From Dichetophora obliterata (taxonomy: Eukaryota; Arthropoda; Insecta; Diptera; Sciomyzidae), in NCBI GenBank assembly GCA_963920525.1, contig OY986437.1, positions 110,042,715-110,106,714 on the forward strand: a stretch of DNA of 64,000 bases, in the 5' to 3' direction. The translations under genes and the position numbers were made by a program. Position 1 is the first letter of the stretch. The number at the start of each line of letters is the position of its first letter. Shown here in pieces: positions 43,419-54,488 of the stretch. The notes beneath the pieces were generated by a model. That model ran no database searches and was not told where the DNA came from. It saw only the letters and a list, made by a program, of their open reading frames with translations.

Positions 43419-46400
43419 TTATGTATTTGTGTCAGTCTCGCCATAAAACTTTTTCAGTTCACTTACGTGAGCGTTGCGTAGCCTGGTCTCGCCTTCCTTC
43501 CGAACCTGGATGATGACGGGTGAAATGTATCCAACAACCTTGTAAGGGCCCTCAAATTTTGGGGCCAGTTTAGCGGCGAAGCTGTTGATGGCGCTGGAAA
43601 GGTGGTGTTGTCGAACTAGCACTTGGTCGCCCACGTTCGGTTTCCAGTCTCGCCGTCGCAGATTATAGTGGCGTGCTTGGTCGCGCGCGGCTTGACTAAG
43701 GCTGTGACGAACTAAATGGAAAATTTCTTGAAGTTGGGTGGCTCGTGCTGATGGGGTCTGGATCTCTCTGCCTGTGCCGGTGGTGCATTCGTCGTAAAGG
43801 GCTCCTGGGAGTCTTGGCTCGCGGCCCTGTACCAAAAAGGCGGGACTATATCCGGTCACATCAGATTTGCTGCTGTTTAGTGCGAGTGACAGTTCTGGTA
43901 GTTGTTCATCCCAGGTTTTGTGTTGTTCCTGACAGAATTGGGCAATCATTGTCTTCAAAGTTCTGTTTGTGCGTTCCGTGGGATTCTCCTGTGGAGTATA
44001 CGGGGCGGTAAATTGTTGTTTGACTCCCATTTCTTGTAGAAACTTTTTGAACGATCGGCTGGTGAACTGAGTGCCGTTGTCTGAAATGAACACTTTGGGT
44101 GTGCCAAACCGGGCTAGAATCCGTTCGCGGAATCCTCTCTTCAGGCCATCACTTGTAGCTTTACGTAGGGGCACGATTTCGGTCCATTTGCTGAACTTGT
44201 CGAAGAGAACTAGTATAGTCGTGTTCCCATGTTTCGACCGTGGCAGGGGTCCGACGAAATCAGCACAGACGACAGCCCATGGTTCTTCTGCAACGCGAGA
44301 AAGCATTTTGCCGGCAGGAGCCTGTTGACTGACCTTGTATCGTTGACATACTTCACACTGTCGTACATAGCGGCTGACGTCACGAAATAGCCCAGGCCAA
44401 TAGTACCGGCTAGTGATGCGGCTGATGGTCTTCCTGACGCCTAAATGTCCGGCGCTTGGCTGGTCATGATTCTCTTTCATGACTCGTTGTCTTAGTTGGG
44501 TAGGGACGCACAGCTTCCACGGCGCGGCATCTTCATCTCCGATCTGGTTCGGGATGTGTCTGTACAAATGACCATCAATCTCTAAATAGTCTGAGTATTT
44601 GGTGGGGTCATCGCGTACGGCGGCTTTCCGTTTTTCGAGCCATGCGCAGAGTGACACGGTGTCGGTCGTGTTGGTTATCCTACTGAGGTCTTCTAGGGGT
44701 CGTCTAGACAGGGCGTCGGCTACCACGTTCAGTTTGCCCCGCCGATATTGGACTTCAAAATTAAATTGCTGCAATTCCAGTGCCCATCGCGCTATGCGTC
44801 CTGATGGGCTTTCGATTGAATTTAGCCATTTTAATGATAGGTGGTCCGTTATCACGACAAACTTGTACCCTTCGAGGTAGCAGCGCATTTTCCGGATGCC
44901 CCAGACGATCGCCAGGCATTCCTTTTCAGTTGGGCTGTAATTTTTTTCTGCTGCTGTTAAATGTCGGCTAGCATATGCGATCACTCGTTCTACGCCCTCG
45001 AAGTTCTGCGTCAGGACAGCGCCCAAACCGTAGTCGCTTGCGTCCGTCTGTAGCACGAAAGTTTGGTTGAAATCTGGGCATGCCAAGACGGGTGCTTCCG
45101 TGAGTTTTTCCTTCAATTTTTCAAATGCCAGCTGCTGTTCAGGGCCCCACTTCCAATGCTTTCCCTTCTTCAACAACGTCGTCATCGGGTGGGTGATCGC
45201 AGCAAAATCAGGCACGAAACGGCGGTACCATGACGCAACTCCTAGGTAACTTCTCAATTCCTTGAGGCTGGTAGGGGGTGTCAACATTTTTATGGCGGCT
45301 ATCTTGTCGGGATCGGTGTGTATGCCATCGCCACTCACCACATGTCCCAGGTATTTCGTCTCAGCCTTGAAAAATTCGCATTTATCGACGTTTAATCGCA
45401 AATTTGCTTCTCGTAGTCGCCGGAAAACCTCTTTCAGATTTCTGAGGTGTTCTTCCATGGTGCTACCGGTTACAATGATGTCGTCCAGATAGGCAAACGC
45501 GAATGGCTCTAATTCTGGGCCGATGACTTTATCTAATGCCCTCTGAAATGTAGCCGGTGCCGAATGTAACCCGAAAGGCATCACGCGCCATTGGAAGAGG
45601 CCACGTCCAGGTACTGTGAAAGCCGTGTACTGTTTGCTGGCGGGATCCATGGGGATTTGCCAGTAGCCGTTCTTTAAGTCTAGGCTGCTGATGAAGCGCG
45701 CGTTCCGTAACCGATCGAGGATGTGATGAATTCGGGGTAGCGGATATGCGTCTGGGGCTGATTTGGAATTCAGCTGCCGATAGTCAACGCAGAGCCTCCA
45801 GGTGCCTGTTTTCTTTTTGACTAGGACAATTGGAGCACTGTGCGGACTGTGTGAAGGTTCGATGTATCCCTTAGCTAGAAGCTCGTCGACTTCCTGATTG
45901 ATGATTTCCTGCATGGCTGGATTACGGGGAAAATATCTTTGTTTCAGTGGCCTATCATCTAGCATGACGATCTTGTGTGGCGTCACTTTGGCCGGCCCCT
46001 GTAATTTCTCAAATTTACCCAATTCTTCGCGCAGGAAATCGTCTACTGTGGGTTCTATCGACACATTTGTGCAGGCGGGTTCTGTAACTTCACTCGTGCG
46101 CTCGGTCCGTAGAATGATTGTTTGACCACCACAACTGAACTTGGCGTTGGCTTTTGTCAAAAAATCCATTCCTAAGAGGAGGTCGTCAGCTACGCCAGGT
46201 AGGATTAATAACGGCGTCTCACAGGTGGTTGATCCCATGGTAATATCTACGAGAAGGCACTCGGTGACTGGTTTTATGGTTCCATCTGCTAATCGAACGC
46301 TCGTGTAAACAGTTCTTCGGTTTGCAGGGGTCCTTAATTTGGCTCCCAAGGATGGGCTCACGAAACTGCGGGTCGCACCCGTGTCAATAGTCGCATTCTG

Positions 46401-46460
46401 TGTATAGGGTCCGACTTGAACGCGTGCGAATATACGACGTTCGTCGGACTGTAGGTCGTT
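43419..46460 (-). CDS. pol: Gypsy Pol: protease, reverse transcriptase, RNase H, integrase
   Basis: An uninterrupted frame of about 1010-1040 codons, -1 relative to gag and overlapping it; the exact N terminus depends on the frameshift site at 46526-46532, so the start given is only the end of gag. Protease: ATIDTGATRSFVS (active-site Asp) and LLLGMDFL. Reverse transcriptase: KKKTGTWRLCVDYRQLN, SLDLKNGYWQIPM (first Asp), MPFGLHSAPATFQ, and FAYLDDIIV (catalytic Asp pair). RNase H: VLQTDASDYGLGAVL and ITDHLSLKWL. Integrase: the zinc-binding HDQPSAGHLG ... CEVCQRYK block, then VCADFVGPL, FISDNGTQF and NPTERTNRTLK (D, D, E). A GPY-type module (FEGPYKVVGYISPVIIQVRK) ends the protein; no chromodomain is visible. 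All catalytic residues I looked for are present. It replicates and inserts the element. Confidence 0.96.
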   Translation of the reverse strand, partial: NDLQSDERRIFARVQVGPYTQNATIDTGATRSFVSPSLGAKLRTPANRRTVYTSVRLADGTIKPVTECLLVDITMGSTTCETPLLILPGVADDLLLGMDFLTKANAKFSCGGQTIILRTERTSEVTEPACTNVSIEPTVDDFLREELGKFEKLQGPAKVTPHKIVMLDDRPLKQRYFPRNPAMQEIINQEVDELLAKGYIEPSHSPHSAPIVLVKKKTGTWRLCVDYRQLNSKSAPDAYPLPRIHHILDRLRNARFISSLDLKNGYWQIPMDPASKQYTAFTVPGRGLFQWRVMPFGLHSAPATFQRALDKVIGPELEPFAFAYLDDIIVTGSTMEEHLRNLKEVFRRLREANLRLNVDKCEFFKAETKYLGHVVSGDGIHTDPDKIAAIKMLTPPTSLKELRSYLGVASWYRRFVPDFAAITHPMTTLLKKGKHWKWGPEQQLAFEKLKEKLTEAPVLACPDFNQTFVLQTDASDYGLGAVLTQNFEGVERVIAYASRHLTAAEKNYSPTEKECLAIVWGIRKMRCYLEGYKFVVITDHLSLKWLNSIESPSGRIARWALELQQFNFEVQYRRGKLNVVADALSRRPLEDLSRITNTTDTVSLCAWLEKRKAAVRDDPTKYSDYLEIDGHLYRHIPNQIGDEDAAPWKLCVPTQLRQRVMKENHDQPSAGHLGVRKTISRITSRYYWPGLFRDVSRYVRQCEVCQRYKVSQQAPAGKMLSRVAEEPWAVVCADFVGPLPRSKHGNTTILVLFDKFSKWTEIVPLRKATSDGLKRGFRERILARFGTPKVFISDNGTQFTSRSFKKFLQEMGVKQQFTAPYTPQENPTERTNRTLKTMIAQFCQEQHKTWDEQLPELSLALNSSKSDVTGYSPAFLVQGREPRLPGALYDECTTGTGREIQTPSARATQLQEIFHLVRHSLSQAARDQARHYNLRRRDWKPNVGDQVLVRQHHLSSAINSFAAKLAPKFEGPYKVVGYISPVIIQVRKEGETRLRNAHVSELKKFYGETDTNT

Positions 46461-47725
46461 TAAGGTTGAGTTGGAGGGTTTGGTAGGGCCACGCTCTCGC
46501 CTCCTTTTGGAACGGGCCCATCGCCGTTTCCCGTCACGTGACGTGATTCATGTTCGGCCGGTATACTCTTATCACCAGCTATTACCCTCTTATTCCAGCA
46601 TTGTCGGGGCATGTGGCCTCTCTGACCGCAGAGCTGGCAGGCGGCTGGGTACTGCCGTCGACTCGAAGATCCTTGAAAATTTCTTGAAGGTGGTTCAAAG
46701 TCCTCTTCGGGGTATAATGTCAGCATATTTCGGTGTGGTATAGTTGGGATGGCGTTTCGAGGTGGTCCGCCTTCCGGTTGCGGTGGGCTTCTCCCTTGAC
46801 TACTCTCGTGACAGAGGATTTCATAGTCTTCGGCCATAGAAAGCAACTCGTCGAATGTACTAAAATCGCGGCGTTTGATGTAAAGTTGATATTCGGGCCT
46901 ACAATTCCGAAAAACTCGTTCTAGTCCTTGGGCTGGGGTGTACTTTGCATGCCGCATCATTTCTAGTAGATCCAAGCTGAAGTCCTTAAAGCGTTCTTGT
47001 GGCCTCTGCGTCCGGCCGCGGATTTGATCTTCAAGGCGTTCGAAATACCGAACAGGTAGAAAATATTTCAAAAATTTCGTTTTGAACTCGTCCCAGGACT
47101 CCTGGGGGGATCTGTTGTTTCGCCACCAAACTAGGGCGTTGTCCTGTAACAAATCTGGCAGCGTTCTAGTTAGACATTCGCTGTCCAGGCCATAGGCGTC
47201 GGTCAGCTCCTCGATGCGCTCTATGAATCCGATGGGGTCTTGGTTACCATCAAAACGGACCGCCCACCGTCGGACTTGGTCAATAACATAACCATAGGAA
47301 CCATCACGGGGTCTACTTCGGTGGAGTAGATTGGCTGCTGGCACTATAGATTGGGTGGTTGTAATAGCCACGGGTGTCGTGATCATGTTTACCGATGTCG
47401 TTGGCAACATAGGGGGTGAAATTTTCGCTTCGGTGTATTTGGCCTCGATGGTTGGCATGGACGGCATGGTCTCCCCTGGTGGCGTGATGTCATTCGTTGA
47501 GGTGGTTGTCGGAGGTCGCGGTGAGATCGATCGCTTTTCCGCATGCTTCAGCTCCAATTCGGCTAGGCGTTTTTGTAGCGACGGGTCCTCTTCCACGTCT
47601 ACTACTGCAGCTGCAAATCGTCGACGAAGTTCTTCGACGGTTCCTTCGGCGGGATACCCGAACTCACCAGCGTAGACTTGTAAGTCGTCTTTACGCAGGA
47701 AGTATATCCATGACGTCTTGACCAT
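46460..47725 (-). CDS. gag: Gypsy Gag with one CCHC zinc knuckle
   Basis: A 421-residue structural protein that forms the particle and binds the RNA. Start ATG at 47725 (MVKTSWIYFLRKDDLQVYAG). Residues about 8-40 look like a SAP-type helix pair (LRKDDLQVY ... GTVEELRRRF), also seen in other insect gypsy Gags. About 65-145 is Pro/Thr-rich linker. About 155-300 is the retrotransposon Gag domain (WAVRFDGNQDPIGFIERIEE, NALVWWRNNRSPQESWDEFK). The zinc knuckle CQLCGQRGHMPRQC lies near residue 370 (CX2CX4HX4C). The C-terminal tail overlaps the -1 frame that leads into pol. No stop codon or frameshift breaks the gene. Confidence 0.96.
   Translation of the reverse strand: MVKTSWIYFLRKDDLQVYAGEFGYPAEGTVEELRRRFAAAVVDVEEDPSLQKRLAELELKHAEKRSISPRPPTTTSTNDITPPGETMPSMPTIEAKYTEAKISPPMLPTTSVNMITTPVAITTTQSIVPAANLLHRSRPRDGSYGYVIDQVRRWAVRFDGNQDPIGFIERIEELTDAYGLDSECLTRTLPDLLQDNALVWWRNNRSPQESWDEFKTKFLKYFLPVRYFERLEDQIRGRTQRPQERFKDFSLDLLEMMRHAKYTPAQGLERVFRNCRPEYQLYIKRRDFSTFDELLSMAEDYEILCHESSQGRSPPQPEGGPPRNAIPTIPHRNMLTLYPEEDFEPPSRNFQGSSSRRQYPAACQLCGQRGHMPRQCWNKRVIAGDKSIPAEHESRHVTGNGDGPVPKGGESVALPNPPTQP
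46526..46532 (-). promoter_or_regulatory. Predicted -1 frameshift site GGGAAAC
   Basis: On the minus strand G GGA AAC lies in the gag frame exactly as X XXY YYZ requires (GGA codon begins at 46531). The -1 frame is open from just upstream (last stop TGA about 20 nt before) through the whole of pol, and gag ends 66 nt after it. GGGAAAC is a known slippery heptamer of some retroviruses. I did not find an obvious pseudoknot by eye. Confidence 0.72.
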
Positions 47726-48863
47726 GGTTGTGGATAATTGGCGCGTTCTTATTGGATTAGTTGGTAAATATTATTTTTGATGACGGTTGGTTCGCATACC
47801 CTCTCTGTTCAGAGGTGGATATAAGGAGACGTTGCTCTGCGTAACCAGTCTCTGGTCACCTGTGTTCTTAAATTCAAAAAAACAAAATCAACTTACTTGC
47901 CTGAGTTGACTGAAAAGTGTTTAAGTGAAATTAAATTATATATAAATCTATGAATGTTATTGTTTAATTATAGTGGGGATATGGTAATTATGTAAAACGA
48001 CTAATCTTTGTCGCAGTTGTCAGAATCGCTTAGGGTTCTGGCACCTAATAAATGTTTGACAATCGCTATTCAATGAGTCACCGTTAAACTCCTTACTTTA
48101 AAAAGAAAATGTTCACAATTCTTCATGGAAGTGTGCTCAGTGTCTAATTGAATATATGACCATTCTCCCGGTTGAACAATAAAATTCAATCTTCAGACAC
48201 AGGTTTTATTTATTTTATTATTTTAAAAATTTCTCATAGGTAGTCAGCTGTCGACTAACCCGCTCACTGGTGACGTGCAAAATTTTGATCGGGGTTCTTT
48301 GTCACCCACTTGGATCACTATAGACGTACCTGACCAGTGAACCCACTTTGAGAATAATTTATGGTTGATCGTACTTACGATTATCTTGTGATTACGATCA
48401 TATGCAACTAAATTTTAAATTTATTTATGATCTGTTACTTATTATTATCTTCATTTTCTAGTCGTGATGACCATCCGATAGTTTAATGCTTAATTACCTA
48501 AAATTTTTCCCCTTATGCTATTAAACAAAAGAGAATCTAAATGTTCGAAGGGCCTTTTCCTTCAACTCCCTTTAGCCTAAGCTAGAACCAATGTTCTGTA
48601 TTTTATTCGTTTATAATTGTATTATTTTCTTTGTTTTCCAACAACATTTTTTTTTTTTTTTTATTTCTTATTTAATCCCCATAAAAAAAAATATATATAA
48701 AACCAAATTTTCTTGGCACGGCCCACTAAATTCAGTCTGTGTTGAATCTTTCGCCGTATGTGGGTTTTAACTTGGCTACCTAGCGTACTCAGAAATTGTC
48801 AAGTTAAACATCATTTCCACTAACCGCGCTTTAATTCGGCTACCCGACTGAATTAAATTTGGT
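47726..48863 (-). other. 5' leader of the gypsy element
   Basis: About 1.1 kb between primer site and gag start on the minus strand. It is AT-rich with no long open frame. It would hold the packaging signal; nothing specific is recognised. Confidence 0.6.
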
Positions 48864-48881
48864 GTCCCTGCTCGGGCGCCA
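48864..48881 (-). other. Primer binding site, tRNA-Lys type
   Basis: Minus-strand TGGCGCCCGAGCAGGGAC begins one base after the 5' LTR. It matches the complement of the 3' end of animal tRNA-Lys(UUU) at 17 of 18 bases (the A in CGAACAG is G here). Confidence 0.88.
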
Positions 48882-48882
48882 T

Positions 48883-51340
48883 TGTAACGACCCTTTTTCC
48901 GGCCGAGGATTCGCTCGCCGGAACCAGGGTTCGGTACAAGAATTTGTACTTACGTTTCTTTTCTGGAAACGGGCACCAAATAAAATTCACCGGTCTCGGA
49001 ACTTGATATTTTATTCAACAAAGTCTAAATACGCTTACCTCTAACATGGATGACTTAACCCTATTTGGTCGCACTGAAGGTGGACCACAAGTGCCTAATT
49101 GTGGGTAGATTTTCCCGAATGATACAGGAAAATATATAACTTAAAAAAAAACTAAAATATATAAATTAATATGTAGTCGAGTGATTCACAAAATCTTATT
49201 ATGCATTCTTACTCAATTTACTGTATTTATGGAAATACATAAAGTATTACTGTATTATGCAATGTTTGCTCATGAAATATTTACTGAATTTCGTGGTCTC
49301 ACTACTCAAATGTACAAGGAAAGTCTCTAACCAACCTGTAGTCTACATTTCAAACAATTTAGGCGTACTATAGTAAATACTTTCAACTATTTTAATCAAA
49401 TATAAATGTAAAATTTTATGAGGCGGTGGGTAAGTATGGGGGCACTCCCGAGCGGTATTTGTAGGTTCACAGTGATATCGTCCTTCGTTTGTGGATTTGG
49501 TGAATATGTTATTGACAAGCATGCACTACTATTAGTGGGGTCTCCGTTCACGTTCGTCGCTCACGAAGTACTCTCCTCGGTTTACAACCTCAAAGTCAAG
49601 GCTGGGTGCGGTTCTGCCCACATTATCCCAGATCTTAACTTCAACCTTGCCAAATCGAGTATCTAGTGATATCTGGTCCGTTAGCACGAACTGTCTCGTC
49701 GTATCGATGTCCTGTTCCCGAAAGGGATGATGGTGACCTTGAACGGGTGCGGTTCTGCCCACATTAGCCCGTCCTCAGTTCACAATGTCAGTACCCTACA
49801 ATTGTATCACGTTATCGGCTCTGAGGGAGCTCTTCGTAATAACGCCGAGAAGTGAAACGTCCGGGTGCGGTTCTGCCCACATTAGCCCGTCCGTCCACTT
49901 AAGTTTACCGCGTTCGCGTCACTATTGTCACTTTGATTAAATCACTTTCTTCACTCTCTCGATCTCACTGTTTCCCTTTACCGCGGTTTGGTCCAGACTA
50001 CTTCATTTTAAGCCCCTCGGGAGGCCCACACTTACCCACCGTCCGTATTTTAATTAATGCATGTATGTAATATATATATCAAGGATACTTTAATGGTGTT
50101 CAGAATCTCCTGCGCTGTTGTCGTACTTTCACGCTCGTCGTTAGGGAATTAGCTGGCGATCCTCCACGGCCACTACGCTGACGTCGACGTTCACTTTTCC
50201 TCCAGGTACGTTGACGCAATCAGTCGACGCTGTCGGCGTCGGCCTCTCCTTTCCACTATATATATGTTAGCGTCGCTGCTGGTTGGTACGGCCGCGTTCA
50301 CTGTCGCTAACGAGTCCTATCTCCAACTCTGCTGCTGTTGATGTCGCTGCTGGTTGGTGTGGGCAGAACTTTCTGCCACCAACGAAAACTATTGTTTGGT
50401 TTTGTCTTCACTCGCGTACACTTGAAACACAACTCATCCAGATTTACTCTTCGTTGGCCCTTTTATAACCAGCAGTCTTCTTCTTTGTTTGGAGACTTCT
50501 CGAATTATCGCGTGATGTTCCCGTTCGTTGGTTTAGCTTTCCTTTGTTACTCTCGCTAGTTGCCTGGCGTGTGGTTTCGATGCCCGTTATCGCCATGGTA
50601 CATGAAAGAACAAAAAAAATAAAATATATAAAACGAGTATAAACAAGAGCATCACCCCTGTAGGAATCTACCCACACATGACCCTGTGGAAGTGATTGAT
50701 CAGGTCTGCTCTTTGGCCTTATGAATGATCGTCTTTGAGGCCCCGTGTTGATTCTATGCTTTCCTATCCTAGCTAATCATCTTGGTATAATATAATATAA
50801 TGCGTAGCCTTGCTTATTTGGTTATTTTAAGATTCTTTAAACGTTTTCCTAAGGGATATGTCCCACGACCAGTACCTTCATAAATGAAAAATCCATAATA
50901 TTGATTTTCATAATTCAATCTATGATTTATTCATTTTAACTTTCCTTAGTATTCTTATTGGCTACTGGTTATCATATATTTTATGATAAATTTTTTATAT
51001 AAATTTAAATTGTATTCTTAAAATTTATTATTATTAAACTTAAAATTCTAAATTTTAGATACACATTTGAATGAGTATGAAGTGCATTTTATGTCATTCA
51101 ATCGTGAAGTAGGTAAAACATTCTTAATTTACCGAATGTTTTCCTTGATTATAAAATAAAAATGAGTAAGAAATTTATTCTCTCTGAGCTCCATGGTCGG
51201 CGGTCCTAGTGGGATTCTTATTTCGCTCTTTCGGTCGAGTGAGCGACCCAGTCGCCAGCTGCGGCAAGTCTAGAAAAAAGGTAAGTGGTGAAGTAAGGAC
51301 ACATGTGGGAGAAAATTTACACAAAATTTTGTTCCTTACA
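48883..51340 (-). repeat. 5' LTR of the gypsy element
   Basis: Same length and, in every stretch compared, the same sequence as 39762-42219, offset by 9121 bp. On the minus strand this copy would drive transcription. The GGTGCGGTTCTGCCCACATT motif occurs at about 49605, 49746 and 49864. Confidence 0.95.
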
Positions 51341-51344
51341 CTTG

Positions 51345-52300
51345 TTATAATAAAATGTTTTTGGAACGAAGTTCCTTTGCGCAGCTTACGGGTAGTGCGA
51401 AAAAAATCACGTAACCGTGTGATTGCTGTTTGTATGCGTGCGAGAATCCAGCAGACTACGCTGCAGGAAAATAAACTAATTTAAAAGTAGTTTAAAACGA
51501 ATTTTTTTTTTAACTACAACTAGTTGAGATTCCAACTTTTTTTCTTGTCACAAACTGATTTTTTAACATTTCTCATGTGAATAGGAAATTCGAAAATGCC
51601 CGACACTGCTTTATAAACATGGGGTTGTCAATGGAGTAAGTCAATTGTCGTACTGTGCATGTATTTTCAACTACTTTAAAAGTACTTACTTAAAAGTACT
51701 TTATTTTCTTATACTTTGAAAGTAGTTTGAAGTCAATTTATTTGAAAGTACCTTATATTCAAATTATTTAAAATTGGTTAATTTTATACTACTTGACTGC
51801 TTTAAAAGTAATAGTCTTTAAAAAACTCATATTGTGGAATTATTTATATATATGACTTCCTATTTTATTTAATTTCTGCATAAGATTTTTTCAAAATAAA
51901 TTCAAAAAAATGTATTTTCAAATTGAGAGCTGTTTTCTTTAAAGATACTCTGCGTGAAAGTGACGCTTTTTGTCCGCCTGGAAAGTCTTTCGAACAATGT
52001 TTTTTGGGTCTGTCTCTTCCATAGAACAGAAGGGGTCTAGTAAAAGGAAAAATAAAAAAATTATAAATTCTTGTAAATGAATTAAATAATTTTCTTATAA
52101 ACGTTTACCTTTTAAAGCTGTGTAAAAGTTTGTGAAGTCTTTAAGCCTCTTTTTACCGTGGGGCCCATCGATGTTGTAACTGACAATTATATAATAATTT
52201 AAGACTAAAATTAGTTTTTTCCATCAGAGACTTTACTGCTTCATTCTACGGAAAAAATACAGTATATAAAATTAGGCAAATAAAGTTTTTTTGCATATTT
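51345..52300. other. Right flank of the gypsy element, AT-rich
   Basis: 51345-51480 is GC-richer (TTTTTGGAACGAAGTTCCTT, CGCAGCTTACGGGTAG) and may be part of an older repeat split by the gypsy insertion. TACTTTAAAAGTA-type motifs recur at 51670-51810. No gene is seen. Confidence 0.4.
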
Positions 52301-52304
52301 AATG

Positions 52305-52500
52305 TGGTGCGCGTTATTTTTACAAACATGCTGCGTAAGGGTATAAAACGTTGTCACTCCGTTTGTAACGCCGATAAGGAGGCGTGGCAGGTATATATAT
52401 TCTTGATTAACATCACCACCTGAGTCGATTTGGCCATGTCCGTCTGTCTGAACACGATTACAGCCGTTATTTTAGAGCTATCGCAACGAAATTCAATATA
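52305..52500 (+). repeat. Dispersed dipteran repeat with GGCCATGTCCGTCTGTCTG
   Basis: AGGGTATAAAACGTTG, GTTTGTAACGCC, TATATATTCTTGATTAACAT, GAGTCGATTTGGCCATGTCC and GTCTGTCTGAACACGATTAC appear in an order I recall from many fly intergenic regions and transposon tails. The family cannot be named by eye. A weaker relative may lie at 62330-62400. Confidence 0.5.
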
Positions 52501-54173
52501 TGAACAAACTCTTCATATGGCTGATATTTTTATCTTCTCATCGCCTTGGATGTTATTTTTTCCAAGATAAATAAGATTTCCTCTTTCTGTTTCTTAAATA
52601 ATCTTTTTAAATTTGTTTTGCTGTAACCACTGTTCATTTTAATTTTTTATTACTCACACCTTTAATTTAATTGAACACTCGCACTTCGCACCGAACTTGC
52701 TAACTTTAAATTAAATTCTTGAATGTGTCCGGTTTAATTTTGTACCCCCGAATTCATCCAGCATATGTTGTTGTTGCCCGTGCTGCTTGCTACGGGCAGG
52801 AAGAATGCCCGTACGGGCGACTTTGGACACCCCTAATTTAAAGGATTTAATTTAAAGTTCTTCATAAACCGAATACAAAGCTTAAAATAAGGCTAATAAT
52901 ATTTCTCTTTTTTTTTCCCAATTGAGAGTTATTCCCCAAGATCCCAATTGAGAGTTATTCTGAAATAACGCCTGGCTGTACTTTTTTTCAATTAATATTT
53001 ATTATGCTAACAGAGATCTGCCTCAATCCAACCTCAACAGTTTGATAATGCATTAAAATAAATTAAACATCATTGTATGGCATCTGGTTAGATTTTATTT
53101 TATAGGTATTTCTCAAATTTATTCAGATTTATGCATAATTAGAACAAACAATAAACTTGAAATTCATTATAAAGGTAACGTCAATTAGCAAACAATTTTT
53201 TTCTGTTTTAGAATATGCATACAAAAATTAAAAAAACAAAATCTTAAAAGAATAGTGTGGACAAAACTAAACATGGTTTGTCAAAAACTGGATCAATCAA
53301 CAGCAAAATGTTTAAGTTTTGATGAAAAAACAGTTCTTTTGACCAATTTCAAGTTATTTAATATTTTCGTCAAGAAACGGCAAAATTTATTTTTTTATAA
53401 ATTCAGCATTAAAATGAAAATTATAAAAAACACTTTAAATGATAAAAGTTTATTAAAGATTTAACACATCTATCTATATTTGAAATGTTAGATAGCGAAA
53501 ATGTATCAGATACTTATCTATGAACAAATTAAAAATAAAATTCAACAAAAATGCCGTTAACCGTTTCCACCGTGTATTCTTAAAACATAATCCAAAACTG
53601 GTTAAGACCATTTAAACACATGCCTTTGTTCAAAAAATCTCTAAAAAGAATACATTAAAAACGGGTTACTACTTTTCAGCCGTAATTTTGGTGTTACCGT
53701 TATGATAATTTTACTTTCAAAGATGGAATTTATTGAATTCAAAACTTAAATAGGATGTCTACTTCACATGCAATGAGACGTCATTATTAAAAAGAGCCGT
53801 TTTTTGAAAAAGGGGCAAGTCAATTTTTAACAAAAAATTGAGATAATGATAACTAAGTATTAAGGTGATTAAAAAAACAAATCGTGTTTGATGTCCGCGG
53901 CTTTAATACTTCCACTTGATCTAAAGAACACACTCTGTGAAGCGCATCTCACAGCAAATCGCATGAGTACCTTTGTTAACAACTGTAGCTTTTTTGATGT
54001 TAACTTATCGAAAGGTCAACTCAAAAGTAGATTGAAAACTAATGTATGATTAGATCTATATTAACGCATGGTTAGTTGTTATGTCTTGTGTTGTCCCTGA
54101 GCCCAACCCATATTATGGTGGGTAAATTTTTCTCACTTTAGATTGTTTTGGACCACTCTTATCGATATCATTA
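52501..54173. other. AT-rich sequence, no gene supported
   Basis: Direct repeat CCCAATTGAGAGTTATTC twice at 52917-52962. The open stretch at 53255-53464 has no recognisable domain. TTA at 54171-54173 is the left duplication of the next MITE. Confidence 0.4.
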
Positions 54174-54485
54174 GGGCTATTCACGGTTTGAGCGTACTTT
54201 TAACAAATCGTATTTATAGCATTTGTTATTGTTCAAACTGTGAGCACCTCGACATGTGACCGTCGTATAAAAAAATTGTGCAGCCCTGTGATGTATGTCA
54301 TTATGCGGCTGTTGACAGATCATAAAAATACGAGGTACAAAAAACACGTCTAAGGGCTGCTTTATTTCCGCGTGCCTGCGTATTTGCGTTTGTATGCAAA
54401 GCAACAGCAAGGCGCTTTCGTAAATTGGCATACAAATAGCGGATCGTACAAATGGCGGACCAGCGTATTCGAACTGTGAATGGCC
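54174..54485. mobile_element. 312-bp MITE with TTA duplication, Harbinger-like
   Basis: The left end GGGCTATTCACGGTTTGAGC and right end TATTCGAACTGTGAATGGCC are inverted copies with one gap, flanked by TTA at 54171-54173 and 54486-54488. The 3-bp TTA and G-rich ends fit PIF/Harbinger. Open frames inside are not genes. Confidence 0.7.
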
Positions 54486-54488
54486 TTA

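Larger units (their letters stand above)
39762..51340 (-). mobile_element. Complete Ty3/gypsy LTR retrotransposon, 11.6 kb
   Basis: Two LTRs of equal length (2458 bp) bound the element, with CTTG at 39758-39761 and 51341-51344 as the 4-bp target duplication usual for Ty3/gypsy. Order on the minus strand: 5' LTR (51340-48883), tRNA-Lys-type primer site, 1.1-kb leader, gag, pol by -1 frameshift, a 1.2-kb region with tandem repeats and no env, a polypurine tract and the 3' LTR (42219-39762). The LTRs show no difference in any stretch I compared, and gag and pol are open, so the insertion is young and may be active. Total length and LTR length are large for the group. Family name unknown. Confidence 0.96.

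Noticed and set aside
43022..43513. Overlapping open frames of 60-160 codons on the plus strand
   Set aside because: They are the 32-bp tandem array read in its three frames, antisense to the end of the gypsy element.
43745..46743. Plus-strand open frames opposite gag and pol
   Set aside because: Antisense shadows of the minus-strand genes, without domains of their own.
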